Shown here in pieces: positions 10,225 to 21,500 of a stretch of 64,000 nucleotides of DNA. The notes below the pieces were generated by a model that saw only the letters and a list, made by a program, of their open reading frames with translations, had not been told where the DNA came from and made no database searches. The position numbers were made by a program, and so were the translations under genes. Every line of letters starts with the position of its first letter. The first letter of the stretch is position 1. Source of the DNA: Porpolomopsis calyptriformis (Eukaryota; Basidiomycota; Agaricomycetes; Agaricales; Hygrophoraceae); contig OX621172.1 of NCBI GenBank assembly GCA_951640195.1, forward strand, positions 1,736,001-1,800,000, written 5' to 3'.

Positions 10225-13200
10225 GAACAGTCCAGACAATAGCTTGTGCATTGCGGACTCCTTTTCTATGTGTACCACTACCCCTATGCAATCTATTTCC
10301 CAAATTCTTGGTGCACTTGATTCAAGCGAAGAAGCTTTAACCATCCCCCTTTGGTTGGAAACCACAGACACTGGTAGACGAATTGCTGCCAGTGCATTGA
10401 TAGACTCTGGCGCCTCTGGATGCTTTATAAACTGGAATTTCGTGCAGGAGTGCGATATCCCTTTTTATTGATTGGAAGGACCAATCCCCGTGCGGAACGC
10501 AGATGGGACAGACAACCGAGGAGGTCCCATTGAATATGCTGTAGACCTGTAGATGGAGACGCCAGATTTTCCTAGGGAACGAACCCATTTGGAAGTGACA
10601 AATTTAGGAGATATGATACAGGTTATCCTCGGCTACCCGTGGCTCAAACGTAACGATCCCCTGGTTGACTGGAAGGCTGGAACACTGACTTCACGTCAGA
10701 CTGTGGCCCCAACCAAGACTTCTCAGGCTGGAGTGATAGTGTCGCGAGTAGGCTCTACGTTGAATGGCGACTCCTACGCCAAGATTATCACACTGGTCTC
10801 ACTGGGAGATCATGCAAGACCCACTACCGTGGAGGAAGATATGAAGAAATATGTGCCGAAGAAATACTGGAGGCACTGGAAGGTGTTTATGAAGACCACC
10901 TTCGATGAACTTCCCCCACGATGACCAGAATTTGACCATGCGATCGATCTCGAACCTACCTTTAGACCCAAGATCAGAAAGGTGTACAAACTCACTGAGT
11001 ACGAACAGGGAAAGCTGAATGAGTTCCTGGAGGAACAACTTGCAAGTGGATGAATACAACGATCAAACTCCAAACAAGCTGCCTCGTTCTTCTTTGCTAC
11101 CAAAGGTGAAGAAGTTAATGCCCAAGGACAAGATGCTGGACTACGTCCAATCCAAGACTATCGCTATCTGAATGCTCACACAATCCCAGACGCTTATCCC
11201 TTACCTCTCATCTCTGAGATTATTCAACAGACCAAGTTGTCAGAGGCAGAACTATTCACCGTCATAGATATCCGATGGGGCTTTAACAATATTCGTATCA
11301 AAGAAGGAGACAAATGGAAGGAGCCTTCAACACTCGGCGAGGGCTGTTCGAGCCCACCGTTATATTCTTTGGAATGCAAAACTCGCCTGCCTCCTTCCAA
11401 CGAATGATCGACATTCTCTTCAAAGAGGTTATCGATTCCAAGCAGGTCCATATCTATATTGACGATATCCTGATCATGGGAAAGGACCTCACTGAACTCA
11501 CCTATTGGACGGAACGAACTCTAGAGATCATGGAGAAGAATCAACTGTCCTGCAAACCCGTCAAGTGCCAGTTCGAGAAAAAGGAAGTGATTTATCTGGG
11601 GATGATGATCTCTAAAGGCCACATTGCCATTAACCCCAAGAAGGTTGAGGCGATCAGAACCTGGCCTATCCCCCAGAAGAAACGAGATCTCCAATCCTTC
11701 CTTGGCACTGCCAACTTTTGGTGAAGGTTTATCAAGGATTACTCCCTGATTGCTCGTCCTCTTAATGAGCTCCTACGAAAGGATCAAGAATGGATTTGGA
11801 CTCCTAGGCAACAACATGCTTTTGATACCCTCAAGAATGCGCTTACCTCTGCTCCTGTTTTGAGGACCCCAAAGCCAAATCTTCCTTACCTTCTGGAGAC
11901 GGATGCTTCTGGTGTTGCACTGGGTGCAGTCTTAACCCAGAAAGAGAATGACGAAGAAGATTGGCACCCCATTGGTTTCTACTCCAAGACCCTCCTCCCA
12001 GCTGAACGAAATTACCCCACCCATGACCAAGAGCTTTTAGCCATCATATCTGCCTTGAATGAATGGAGATACCTCCTGCAAGGGACATGGCAACCCATTA
12101 TGATCAAGACTGACAACCAGTCCCTCCAATACTTCATAACCAGTCATCAGCTCTCCAGATGCTAGGCTAGATGGTCTGAGTTTTTAGCTCACTTTTGGTT
12201 CAGAATCAGCTACCAGCCTAGAATCAAGAATAAGGCTGATGGACTCTCCAAACGTCCAGATCATTACCTGGAGTCTTATGAGGAGGTGGAGGACAAGGTC
12301 CTTCTGCCAAAAGAACTTTTTGTCAATGCGCTTTTCATCAATGCGATTATCAGTTTATTGTCCCCCAACTTTTTATCCAAGCTTTGTTTTCATTCCCCCC
12401 TACCTCTTGAGATCATGGCCAAAATTGAAGATCCCTCTTCCGGATACACCCACGTAGATGGCATTGTGCACAATACTGGAGATCGTATAGTTGTGCCAAA
12501 GGATGTATCTTTGCGCACAGAAATTATTCAATTGACCCACAACACACCCACTGGTGGCCATCCCGGCATTGAGAAGATGAAGGAACTGCTCCTCCATAAT
12601 TATACATGGGAAGGTGCCCCACAAGATATCACCAATTATGTGAAGTCCTGCCTTGCTTGTCAACAGACCAAGGTTTATCCACAGAAACCCACTGGACTTC
12701 TCCAACCGTTACCCCCTCCTACTAAACCGTGGCAACAGATCACTGCTGATCTAATCATGGAACTCCCTAATTCAAAAGGATTTGATGCTATTCTAGTTGT
12801 GGTGGACAGATTCACCAAACAGGCTCACTTCATCCCAACAACTGGAAACCTGTCTACTAAAGGAACTGCTGCGCTGTTTCAAGAACATGTCTGGAAGCAC
12901 CATGGATGGCCAGAGAAGATCATCACCAATCGAGGAACCCAATTCTCATCGAAATTCGCTACGTCATTGAATGAACTCCTAGGAACCACTTCTGGGCTTT
13001 CTACCGCCTATCACCCCCAAACAGATGGACAAACCGAACGAACCAATCAAGAGTTAGAGCAGTACGTATGGCTCTACACTAACTTCATGCAAGACGATTG
13101 GAAAGATTGGTTAGCTCCGGCGGAGTTCGCTTATAACAACCGAGAACATTCCTCCACTCACCAATCCCCCTTCTGGCTTGAATATGGCTGACACCCTCAC

Positions 13201-13803
13201 ACCCCCTTATCAGTTCCAACCCAAACCTCAAATCCCGATGCCAATGAGTTTTACATGCAGCTCACTAGGGCTAGAGAGAACGCTGAAGAGTCTCTCCAAA
13301 AGACCGCTAACTCAATGAAGCTCTATGCTGATCGAAAATGTCAAAAGGAACCCACGTTTTACGAAGGACAAAGGGTCTGGCTTGATGCCAAGAATTTGAA
13401 AACTGGCTGGCCTGTGAAGAAACTGGATGTCTGCTGGCTTGGACCTTTTATAATTCTAAAACAAGTATCGCCTGTGGCTTACCGACTAAAGCTACCGCTG
13501 TCATGGAGGATTCATCCCATGTTTCACATTTCACTACTCAAGGCTCTAGAAGAGAATCTCGATCTCCACCCCCCGATTGGAGAAGATGACAATCTCCGAC
13601 CACCTCCAGATGTGATCGAAGGAGAGCCCGAGTATGAAGTGGAACGTATTCTCAATCACACCCCAGGAAAACGGAACCGACAATACCTAATCAAGTGGAA
13701 AGGCTACCTGATAGAGGCAGCCACCTGGGAACCATGATGGAACCTCAAGCACGCAAAAGACATCTTAATAAATTATGAAAAGTCTATTCAAGCAGCGATT
13801 TAA
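10223..13803 (+). pseudogene. G1 pol (protease-RT-RNase H-integrase-chromodomain), broken
   Basis: The polyprotein order is clear: protease (ALIDSGASGCF, about 10397), RT with the catalytic motif YIDDILIMG (about 11455), RNase H (ETDASGVALGAVL), integrase zinc domain (GGHPGIEKMKELLLHNYTW then CLACQQTK), integrase core (ADLIMELP, VVVDRFTKQAHFIP, IITNRGTQF with Asp to Asn, HPQTDGQTERTNQELEQ), and a chromodomain (EYEVERIL ... YLIKWKGYL ... ATWEP). Disruptions are TGA at 10469, 10922, 11051, 11722, 13189 and 13735, TAG at 10550 and 12163, and a 1-nt deletion near 11318 (compare KAAF in G3). By comparison with intact G3 and with G2, most TGAs replace Arg CGA. The catalytic Asp of IITDRG is also mutated to Asn. 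Confidence 0.9.
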
Positions 13804-13917
13804 CTCTCTTTCACAAATACTACCGACATTATGATCATTGAGCCTCTTTTTCTCCTTTTCAATCTCCGACGATTATAAGAACTTCCCCTTCCCAACAATC
13901 ATCAAAAGAAGCACGAA

Positions 13918-14610
13918 ATGCCCCGCCAAGTTCTTTATGCTTGCAAGTCGACTGGGAGGCATCCACCCCCAGGGAACCCCACTGCTTCTACCTCCAACCT
14001 TCCCCCTGATTCCTCTTCCTCCTCTTCCTCGTCTGACAGCATCTTGGTGACCCAACGGTTCAAGAAGCCGAGATGACGTACTGATACCATTGACAAGCCA
14101 GGACGAAATCGTAACTACCGAGGGCTCCCCTTTGCCAAGGTCGAGCACCTATCTGGGTGCCCTGAGACCTACATCCCATTTATTTCTGGAGCACGTCGAT
14201 GCGAACTCAACTACAACCGTCACTGGTACACGTTCGACAAGGACAGCGACTTTGACGACAAGAAGAATCAACTCGAAGATTGGCTGGAGGTGTACCAAGT
14301 TGGGTGCCAACTTTTGATGGTTATACCAGACCAGGATGAATCCGACGTCACCACCCCCACTATCCCCAAAGACCCCATCTCGCACCCTATCCATCGCGTT
14401 GCCGACCGACTCTATACTGCCCGGAACAGGTACCGCTCGATGATGGATGCCAAGTACGAAAGGATCCTTGACCTGGAGGAGAATGCTGTAATGTGTAGGG
14501 AGCTGGCTGAAACTTGGTTGCGACGTGCCCAGGAGTTGGACGGCCATTACCACTGGTTTGACCCAGATGGACACCTGCTTCAACCCCCAGTTTATAATGG
14601 CGCGACCTAG
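13918..14610 (+). pseudogene. G1 ORF3: extra ORF after pol, decayed H3-tail-like start and coiled coil
   Basis: This frame starts with an ATG 115 nt after the pol stop and runs to 14610, broken by one TGA at 14074. It begins MPRQVLYACKSTGRHPPPG; residues 8-13 (ACKSTG) align with ARKSTG of the histone H3 tail and of G3 ORF3, with Arg to Cys and Gly to Arg explained by single C-to-T and G-to-A changes. A Ser-rich linker follows, then a basic segment and a helical/coiled-coil C-terminus (VADRLYTARNRYRSMMDAKY ... ELAETWLRRAQELDG). There is no signal peptide or membrane segment, so it is not an env gene. Its position and organisation match ORF3 in G3 and in relic G4. Confidence 0.65.
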
Positions 14611-14889
14611 GGAGTGGATGTTGTTCCCAAATGAACAGTATTCCTTACGCCTCCCTTCTGGATGTGTGGTTAGAGAAGGTGATATCTACTGGAGAGTTGA
14701 GGAAAAGTATACCTAGTGGATAGTCTTTGATCCGACAACTATCCACTCATCCCTCCTCTTCATCACTCACCCATCTCATCACCCCTCTACCCACCTCTAC
14801 CACCCCTTTACACCTCCCCTTGACATCCTTCCTTCGCTTCAAAGAGTCTTCTCAAAATTCGGGACGAATTTCCTTTTTGTGGAGGTGAA

Positions 14890-15248
14890 TGTCAGAGATA
14901 TATTTTTTCTTTTTCCTTTGCTCGTCTATTCCCATTTACATCAGACAGTTTACATCAATAGCTGCTTAGCCACCCAAGCTCCGCTTAGTAATAGAAGGTG
15001 ACCAAGCCATATCTATATTTAGTCTACCATCACTCTCCTTATCTACATGACTCATCCATAGTCGTTACGACTCACACGTAGTCAGTATGACTCATACTTA
15101 GCTAGTATATAAAGCTAGCAGTAGATAGACTTAGGATAAGTCTGTTTCTTTCGTTAACACCCCAATCAGTAGTCTTCCAACCCTTTAAAACCCTACACCC
15201 AGAGCCTGAAGTAAAACCTTGCGATCAACCCTAGACTGCCATCTAACA
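14890..15248 (+). repeat. G1 3' LTR
   Basis: This 359-bp LTR is preceded by a purine-rich tract (gtggaggtgaa, 14879-14889). It differs from the 5' LTR at seven sites, all transitions, and five of these are CpG versus TpG/CpA. The target duplication ATGAT follows at 15249. Confidence 0.9.
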
Positions 15249-15339
15249 ATGATTTCTTTGATAGCTCCTTTCTATTGTACCTCCTACTACCTCTCAGGGC
15301 AGATTCCAGAGCTCAGACAGCTCCACATCGCATCAATGG

Positions 15340-16841
15340 AATGAGGGATTGTTCTGTGACATTGGATGACCCAGAGTACTAGGCTGGTTCTCTGGGGGGT
15401 TCTGCAATGGACAGGTTCGATCCCATCACAAGTGAGCGATAGCAGCCAGGCATTCCAAACAGGAGGGCCGCCGCTCTGATGTATTGCGACTGTATCTGGT
15501 CGGCATCTGTCGATGATCCAGCGGGAGCATGGGTCTTAGGTGACTTTGGTTTGTGTTGACTAACCAGAAGCATCCCGTGGAGGCTTTGCAGCAAAATGCT
15601 GCCATCTCATTCTAAGCGCACTCCAGGGTGCGTGGCATGGCGGTTTATGTAGAACCAATGAGCCCACTCTTCCGGGGAGCTTGAGGCGGTTGGCTGAGAT
15701 GGGTTAATCCATCCAGGCACAGAAGAAGTTGGCACCTGTACAGGTGCATCGGTGGAATCACCTGAAGCCCAGGTGGGAACTCTCTAATTGATTAACGCAA
15801 TGTGTTGAGCGTCCATTCTGCTCTCTCAAGGAGTTGCCTGCACTGTCGTGATGAACGATTGCGCAAGTTCGAGAGCCTCATTGTTGCCCAATTCTTGGGC
15901 TTGAATAAACAGAGTGCACTATTGGCACGCATTGATGGGGTATCTGCGGTCATCCACAGATTGAGTTCCACGCAGAGGGGGCAATCCCATCACTTCATTT
16001 TGTCATGCTGCTTCAGCGCTTGCGCCAACCCGGATAGTCTGGTTAATGGGTGAGTAATGGGCCCCAGCAGGGATGCTGGGCCAAGCAGTAATAGTCAAGC
16101 GCTTCTTGCGCTTTTTGATCATCTTGCCACTAGGGCCAGATTGATTATTCACTCCCAGATCTGGGAGGTTTGGGAACTCGACATACGAGGTGGGTTGAAG
16201 GTGAGCCTTTAGTTCCTCATTCTCTTGAATGATTTGAGGGAAGCATCTCTTGATGTACGCGCTATCCTCCTTGTCAAGGTTTTTGAACATCGGGCCACAG
16301 CCCACTAACTCATCATCTGAATATGGATCGAAGTGTTCCATATCAGCTCTTCGTCGAGCCTCCTCGTCGGTTTCTTTTCCCTTGCCCTTGTCTTGGGCAG
16401 AGGGGGTCTTGGTCACAGGGCTGGCCACCCTTGTGTATTCTAATGATCGCAAATGCGATCCCTCAGTATGGGAGTGCTTGCGCTTTCCTAGCGATTTGGC
16501 TTCGCTAGTGTCGTTAGACTTGTTCAGCTTGGCTATGAGCTGATTGGCTTGATAGAGCTCATCTTGAGTTTGTTCATAATGAGCGCGATAGTAGTCACCA
16601 TCATCTTGAGCCTTCTCAAGTGAGACGGTTAGGTTTCAGATCTCTGTTACGAGTTCCTCTTGATGTGCCTTGCGGCAGTCCTCGAATGCCTCTTTCAATG
16701 AGGCATCTTCATACACGCTGTCTTTGATGACATGCATTATATAGTCTTTGCAGACTTTACACCTCCAGTGACTGGAGTGTATCGCGACGTTGATGGTGCT
16801 GTTACACACCCATTTTTTTGGGGGTAACTCTGACGAGTTAC
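15340..16841 (-). pseudogene. Unclassified element ORF, middle piece
   Basis: This is the central part of the long minus-strand ORF between the G2 insertion (right) and the S1 insertion (left). From right to left it reads ELPPKKWVCNSTINVAIHSS with a WRCKVCKDYI Cys pair, a helical Glu/Lys-rich stretch (EDCRKAHQEELVTEI), a basic KKRKKR cluster, a region with GVRLE-stop-DGSILLQSLHGML, AALLFGMPGCYRS, and SNVTEQSLI at the S1 junction. In-frame stops interrupt it: TGA near 16638 and 16001, TAG near 15907, TGA near 15832, TAG near 15790, TGA near 15610 and TAG at 15379. The joined ORF would be about 770 codons. Its Cys pair plus basic cluster suggests a nucleic-acid-binding structural protein, but this is inference. 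Confidence 0.6.
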
Positions 16842-17214
16842 TGTCAGGATTACCATTTCCATCCATTTCCACTCTTTTCCCTTATTAGGACTTATCCGTC
16901 TTACTACGTCTCAGACCTATCTGTCTCGTAATGACTTACTACGTCTTAGACTTATGATAGCTTACCATGTCTTATACATGTCTCAGGACTGATCACCCTA
17001 GACATTCTGACACAGTCACGTACATGTGACTACCCCTAATTATCCATTACTATATAAGACTAGTAGCTACCCCTGTATCCGTAGTTTTCGACTTACTTGT
17101 CTGCATACCTGAACTTGGTATTGCAACAGCTTTCATACTCATCCATTCGTTATCCCTGTCAATGAGTTCGTCCTTAGTCAGGCCTCGAGACCCGAACAAG
17201 CTCAGGTCCTGACA
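16842..17214 (+). repeat. G2 5' LTR with promoter and self-priming site
   Basis: The TATA box (tatataag) is at 17051. Twenty-nine nt later begins cgtagttttcgactt (17080-17094), the exact reverse complement of 17217-17231 (aagtcgaaaactacg), which lies two bases inside the LTR end. This 15-nt match supports self-priming. The LTR also carries the TACGTCT/GACTTA repeats (tactacgtctcagac, tactacgtcttagac) upstream of the TATA box. Confidence 0.85.
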
Positions 17215-17292
17215 GGAAGTCGAAAACTACGCTAACCTCGACCCCTGATACTTTGGATGAACAACCCCCCTCTTTTCCTACCCCTTATCAAC

Positions 17293-18535
17293 ATGTCCGA
17301 CATTGACAAGGTCAAGTCTGTTCTTGAACAGATCAACCAGCGCCTTATTACCCTCGAGCAAAATGCAAATCCTGCTACCGCTCTTGAGGGTCAGATAGGA
17401 GCTTTATCCATGCGTTTGGAGGAACATCGTGGGGAGCTCAATGATGAAATCACTGCCTTGGAAGAGTGCCTCACCCAAGTCACCTCCCTAACATCCTCCC
17501 CTCCAACTTCAACCTCCTCCGAATGAATCAAAGTTGCCAAACCAACTGACTATGATGGCAGCCGTGACAAATTCCCTACCTTCTACAGAGAACTCGCCCT
17601 CTACCTTTCCATGTTCTCTAAAGCTACTGAGAGGGAGCGTGTAATCATAGTGCTCTCCTTCATGAAGGCTGGGACGGCTGCCACTTGGGCTAACAACTTT
17701 GTTGACAAGATCTCCCGTACTGAAGCCGATAGGAAGACCATCTCCTTTGCCACCTTTGAACAGGAGTTGCGAACTGTGTTTGGAGACTCCGACCCAGGTG
17801 CCACTGCTCGTCACAAGATTAGGATTGTCAAGCAAGGAGGATCCACTGCCGATGATTTCATTACTCGCTTCAAACAGCAGGAATTCCTGACAGGCTATGA
17901 TGACACTGCTCTCATAGAAGCCTTTAAGGAAGGCCTTAATGCCCCTTGTGGAGAAGATATATGCACTTCCTACCATGCCAACGACTGTGCAAGATTGGAA
18001 GGACTAGGCACGAAAGCTAGACCAACAATGGCGAGAGCTTCAACAACGCCAACGATGGGACCTCCCAAGACCTCGACTACTCCGAGCCCCACATATTGGA
18101 ATGGAACGACACATGCCTCCCTTCCCGAAACCATCTCAACCATCTCGACCACAATCTCAGCCTCGCCCCCATCCTTCTGCCCAGCAAGAAGATGTGCCAA
18201 TGGACATTGACCAGTCCAGGCGACAGCCCAAGTTCTCACCCATGCCACCCAAGCGAGCTAACCCATACAACTGTTTCAAGTGTGGAGCCCTTGGACATCT
18301 AGCTAGGGATTGCCGCCAGCCTGATCAACAAGGCCAACAGGTGCAAGTAGCAACCAAGAGTGCCAATGCCAAAGGAAAAGAAAGGCAGGCCCATACCATT
18401 GCACTCACTGTGCCTGAAATGAACACCCCAACTACTTCCCAACTGTGTACCCCCAAGGGTGCCTCCGATGTATCCTCTCTCTCAAAGAATGAGAAATGTA
18501 GCTTGATTGCTGCCCTCTTACAGAAGGATTTTTAG
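17293..18535 (+). pseudogene. G2 gag (one frameshift, two stops)
   Basis: The frame starts MSDIDKVKSVLEQINQRL at 17293, with a coiled-coil N-terminus. The capsid-type region includes KVAKPTDYDGSRDKFPTFYRE and VLSFMKAGTAATWANNFVDK, and FGDSDPGATARHKI. A CCHC knuckle (CFKCGALGHLARDC, about 18271-18312) follows. Disruptions are TGA at 17524 just before the capsid domain, a frameshift near 17945 (NAP/LVEKIYALP), and TAG at 18005 where a Trp is expected (WKD-stop-ARKLDQQW). The natural stop is TAG at 18533 in gattttTAG, directly comparable to G3, with pol open in the -1 frame from that point. Confidence 0.85.
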
Positions 18536-21500
18536 GATGGTGCGATGAAAGCCCTGCCATTAGCACCAAATGTACTCTATCCGAGACAAATGAAACCGAT
18601 CCTCTTTACGACTCTACACTCCCCCTTCAGCCAACCCTCACTCTCGGACAGTTAATCCAAGGGCAACAGAGCTTCTTGATAGAAGCTGTAGTAACTATGA
18701 CAGATAGTGCACGGCGGTACCCCGTGGCCTGTCTCCTCGACTGTGGTGCTACCGGAAACTTCATGGACCGGAGCTGGGCCAAGCGAGCGAACTGGATGAC
18801 CCATAGACTGGAGTCTCCAATCTCTGTAAGAAATGCCGATGGAACCCTCAATAAAGGAGGACTGATTGAAGAAGAGGCCGATGCCCTCTTAATGATAGAA
18901 GACCACCAAGAATACCTGACCCTAGAGGTTGTCGACTTAGGTGAAAAGCAGAAGATTGTCCTGGGGCTGCCATGGCTTGAGGTGCATAACCTGCAGGTTG
19001 ACTGGCCTAGGCGGACTATCAACTTTGTACGGTGTGCTGATAAGCATTGCTGGGGCACTAACACCAAGTCTATAGCCCAACAACAACTGCTAAATGATAC
19101 CATCCTAGTGGACTCATCTCCACCTACTTCCTCCCTTGATGCTGAAGGCCATGTGCATGAGCGACCATGCATATATGCGCATCCCCCCACTGCCCCTGGC
19201 TTTGCAGCTATGCATGTGCATAAGCGACCATGTGTGTATGCGCATCCTCTCACTGCTTTTGCAGCTACCTCCTCTATGCATGCGCATGAGCAACCATGCG
19301 TGTATGCGCATCCCCCTACTGCTTTTGCGGCTGCCTCCCCCATGCATGCGCATGAGCAACTGTGCATGTATGCGCATCTCCCTACTGCTTTCTCAGCTAC
19401 CTCCCCCATGCATGCGCATGAACAACCGCATGTGCATGCGCATCCTCCTACCGCTCCTACCCCTGCTACGTGTGCTAATGCTTTCACTCCTGGGAGCCCC
19501 GCGGATGCGCATGAGCGACCGTACGTGTATGCGCACCCTCCTACCACTCCTGCCTTCCCCTCCAGTGTATCTCAGCCTGCGCACATCGAACCTGACCAAT
19601 CTTCCACTACTTCCTCTGCTGCGTGTGCTAATGCTTTTACTCCTGGGAGCCCCGTGGATGTGCATGAGTGACCATGCATGTATGCGCACCCTCCTACCAC
19701 TCCTGCCTTCCCCTCCAGTGTATCTCAACCTGCGCGCATCAAATCTGGTTGACTTGCAGCTACCTCCCCTGCTGCCTGTGCTAACACTTTCACTCCTGGA
19801 GGTCCTGTGCATGCGCATGACCAACCGAGTGTGTATGCGCATCCTCCTACTCCTCCTGGCTTCCCCCTTAATGCATCTCAGCCTGTGTTCATCAGATCCA
19901 AGCAACTCATGCTTCCATCCTCTGCCGCCCCTCCCTTTATGCATACCGGGATGGAATGTCGCACAGCAGTGGCTACAAGGGATGATGCCTGGAATGCTTC
20001 ATCCAGTGTGGAACAAGATATTGTCAAGTTCATCCCAGAGAAGTACCATGGCTTTGCAGATGTATTCCGCAAGTTATCTTTTGATCAGCTCCCTAAACGA
20101 TCTGAGTTTGACCATGCTATCCACCTTGACGATTCATTCACCCCCCAACGAGGGAAGCTGTATCCATTATCCCCCCTGGAACAAGAGAAACTGGATGAGT
20201 TCATTGAAGAGAACCTCTCCACTGGGCGAATCCATCCCTCAAAATCTCCACAGGCTGCTCCCTTCTTCTTTGTGAACAAGACTGATGGAGGCCTAAGGCC
20301 TACTCAAGACTACCGTTATCTAAACTCACACACCATTCGTGACCGTTACCCCTTCCTCTCATCTCAGAGATCTTCGACAGTGTAAAACAATCCAAATACT
20401 TCTCCAAGCTTGATATTCGCTGGGGCTTCAACAATGTTAGGATCAAGGAAGGCGACGAATGGAAGGCAGCTTTCACCACCAACAGGGGGCTCTTTGAGCC
20501 CACTGTAATGTTCTTTGGGCTAACCAACTCTCCTGCCTCATTCCAACAGATGATAGATGTCTGCTTTCATGCAGCACTAGCAACTGGCCATGTCAAGGTC
20601 TACATCGATGATGTGCTCATCTACACCGACACCCTTGAGGAGCATGAGAGGGTTGTACGAGAAGTCCTCCAAACATTCCGCGATTGTAACTTGTCATGCA
20701 AGCCTACCAAGTGTGCCTTTAAACAGACCCGGATTGAATACCTAGGCTCAATTATTGAGCAGGGCAGGGTTGAAATGCACCCTAACAAGATCTCTGCTAT
20801 TGTCAACTGGTCTCCCCCCATGAAGGTCAAGGCTGTCCAAGCCTTCCTAGGAACGCTTAATGAATACCGTCGCTTTATCAAAGACTTCTCCACAATTGCA
20901 CGACCCCTTCATAACCTTACTCGAAAGGATACTCCCTGGAGATGGACAGACCGAGAACAAGGATCCTTTGATGGACTCAAAGCTGCCATCACAAGTGCAC
21001 CTGTGCTACGAATTCCAGACCCCAAGCTACCCTATAAACTTGAAACCGATGCCTCTGACTTTGCGCTTGGTGCAATTCTCTCCCAACTCCATGACGATAA
21101 TCTCTGGCACCCTACTGCCTACTACTCACGAACCATGACCCCACCTGAACGAAACTATCCCATTCACAATAAAGAACTACTAGCGATTATAGCTGCCCTT
21201 GAAGAATGGCGACACTACTTAGAGGGTGCACAGCATACCATTGCCATCCGATCTGACAATATTGCACTCAAGTACTTCATGACGAATCATAATCTCTCAA
21301 GGCGACAAGCCCGATGGGCTACCTACCTATCCCGTTTCGACTTCATCATTGAACACAACCCTGGGAAAACTAACAAGGCTGATGGTCTATCACGGCAACC
21401 AGATCACCTTCCTCCCTCTCCTGACAACACTAACCAAGTGTTACTCCCAAGCACCCTTTTTCAGAGTGTGGCTATGATTGAAGGTGCGCATGAACAACCG

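Larger units (their letters stand above)
8266..15248 (+). mobile_element. Ty3/gypsy LTR retrotransposon G1 (decayed, full length)
   Basis: G1 is a complete 6983-bp element with two 359-bp LTRs (8266-8624 and 14890-15248), both TGTCAGAG...TAACA, and a 5-bp target duplication ATGAT (8261-8265 and 15249-15253). Its order is LTR, gag, pol (protease, RT, RNase H, integrase, chromodomain), extra ORF3, LTR. The LTRs differ at seven positions, all transitions. At least ten in-frame stops and one 1-nt deletion break gag and pol, so G1 is not autonomous. It inserted into lone LTR S1. Confidence 0.95.
7775..15335 (-). mobile_element. Lone LTR (S1), split by element G1
   Basis: Bases 7775-8265 and 15254-15335 together form an approximately 573-bp sequence that matches, in reverse orientation, the 544-bp lone LTR at 25218-25761. 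Its minus-strand start is TGATGCGATGTGG and its end is close to ...TTA. A 4-bp duplication ATGG flanks it (7771-7774 and 15336-15339). It interrupts the unclassified minus-strand ORF and was itself interrupted by G1. No internal region of its own element remains, so it is a solo LTR. Confidence 0.8.

Noticed and set aside
13918..14610. ORF3 of G1 considered as an envelope gene
   Set aside because: There is no signal peptide, transmembrane helix or Cys pattern. The content is basic, disordered and coiled coil.
8266..15248. Classic repeat-induced point mutation (RIP) as the cause of the stops
   Set aside because: The visible LTR differences are mostly at CpG rather than CpA, and the total density is low. 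CpG deamination explains them better.
18627..19547. Minus-strand open frame of 306 codons rich in Cys and Gly
   Set aside because: It lies opposite G2 pol across the palindromic repeat array. The repeat composition keeps the opposite strand open; there is no domain or start context.
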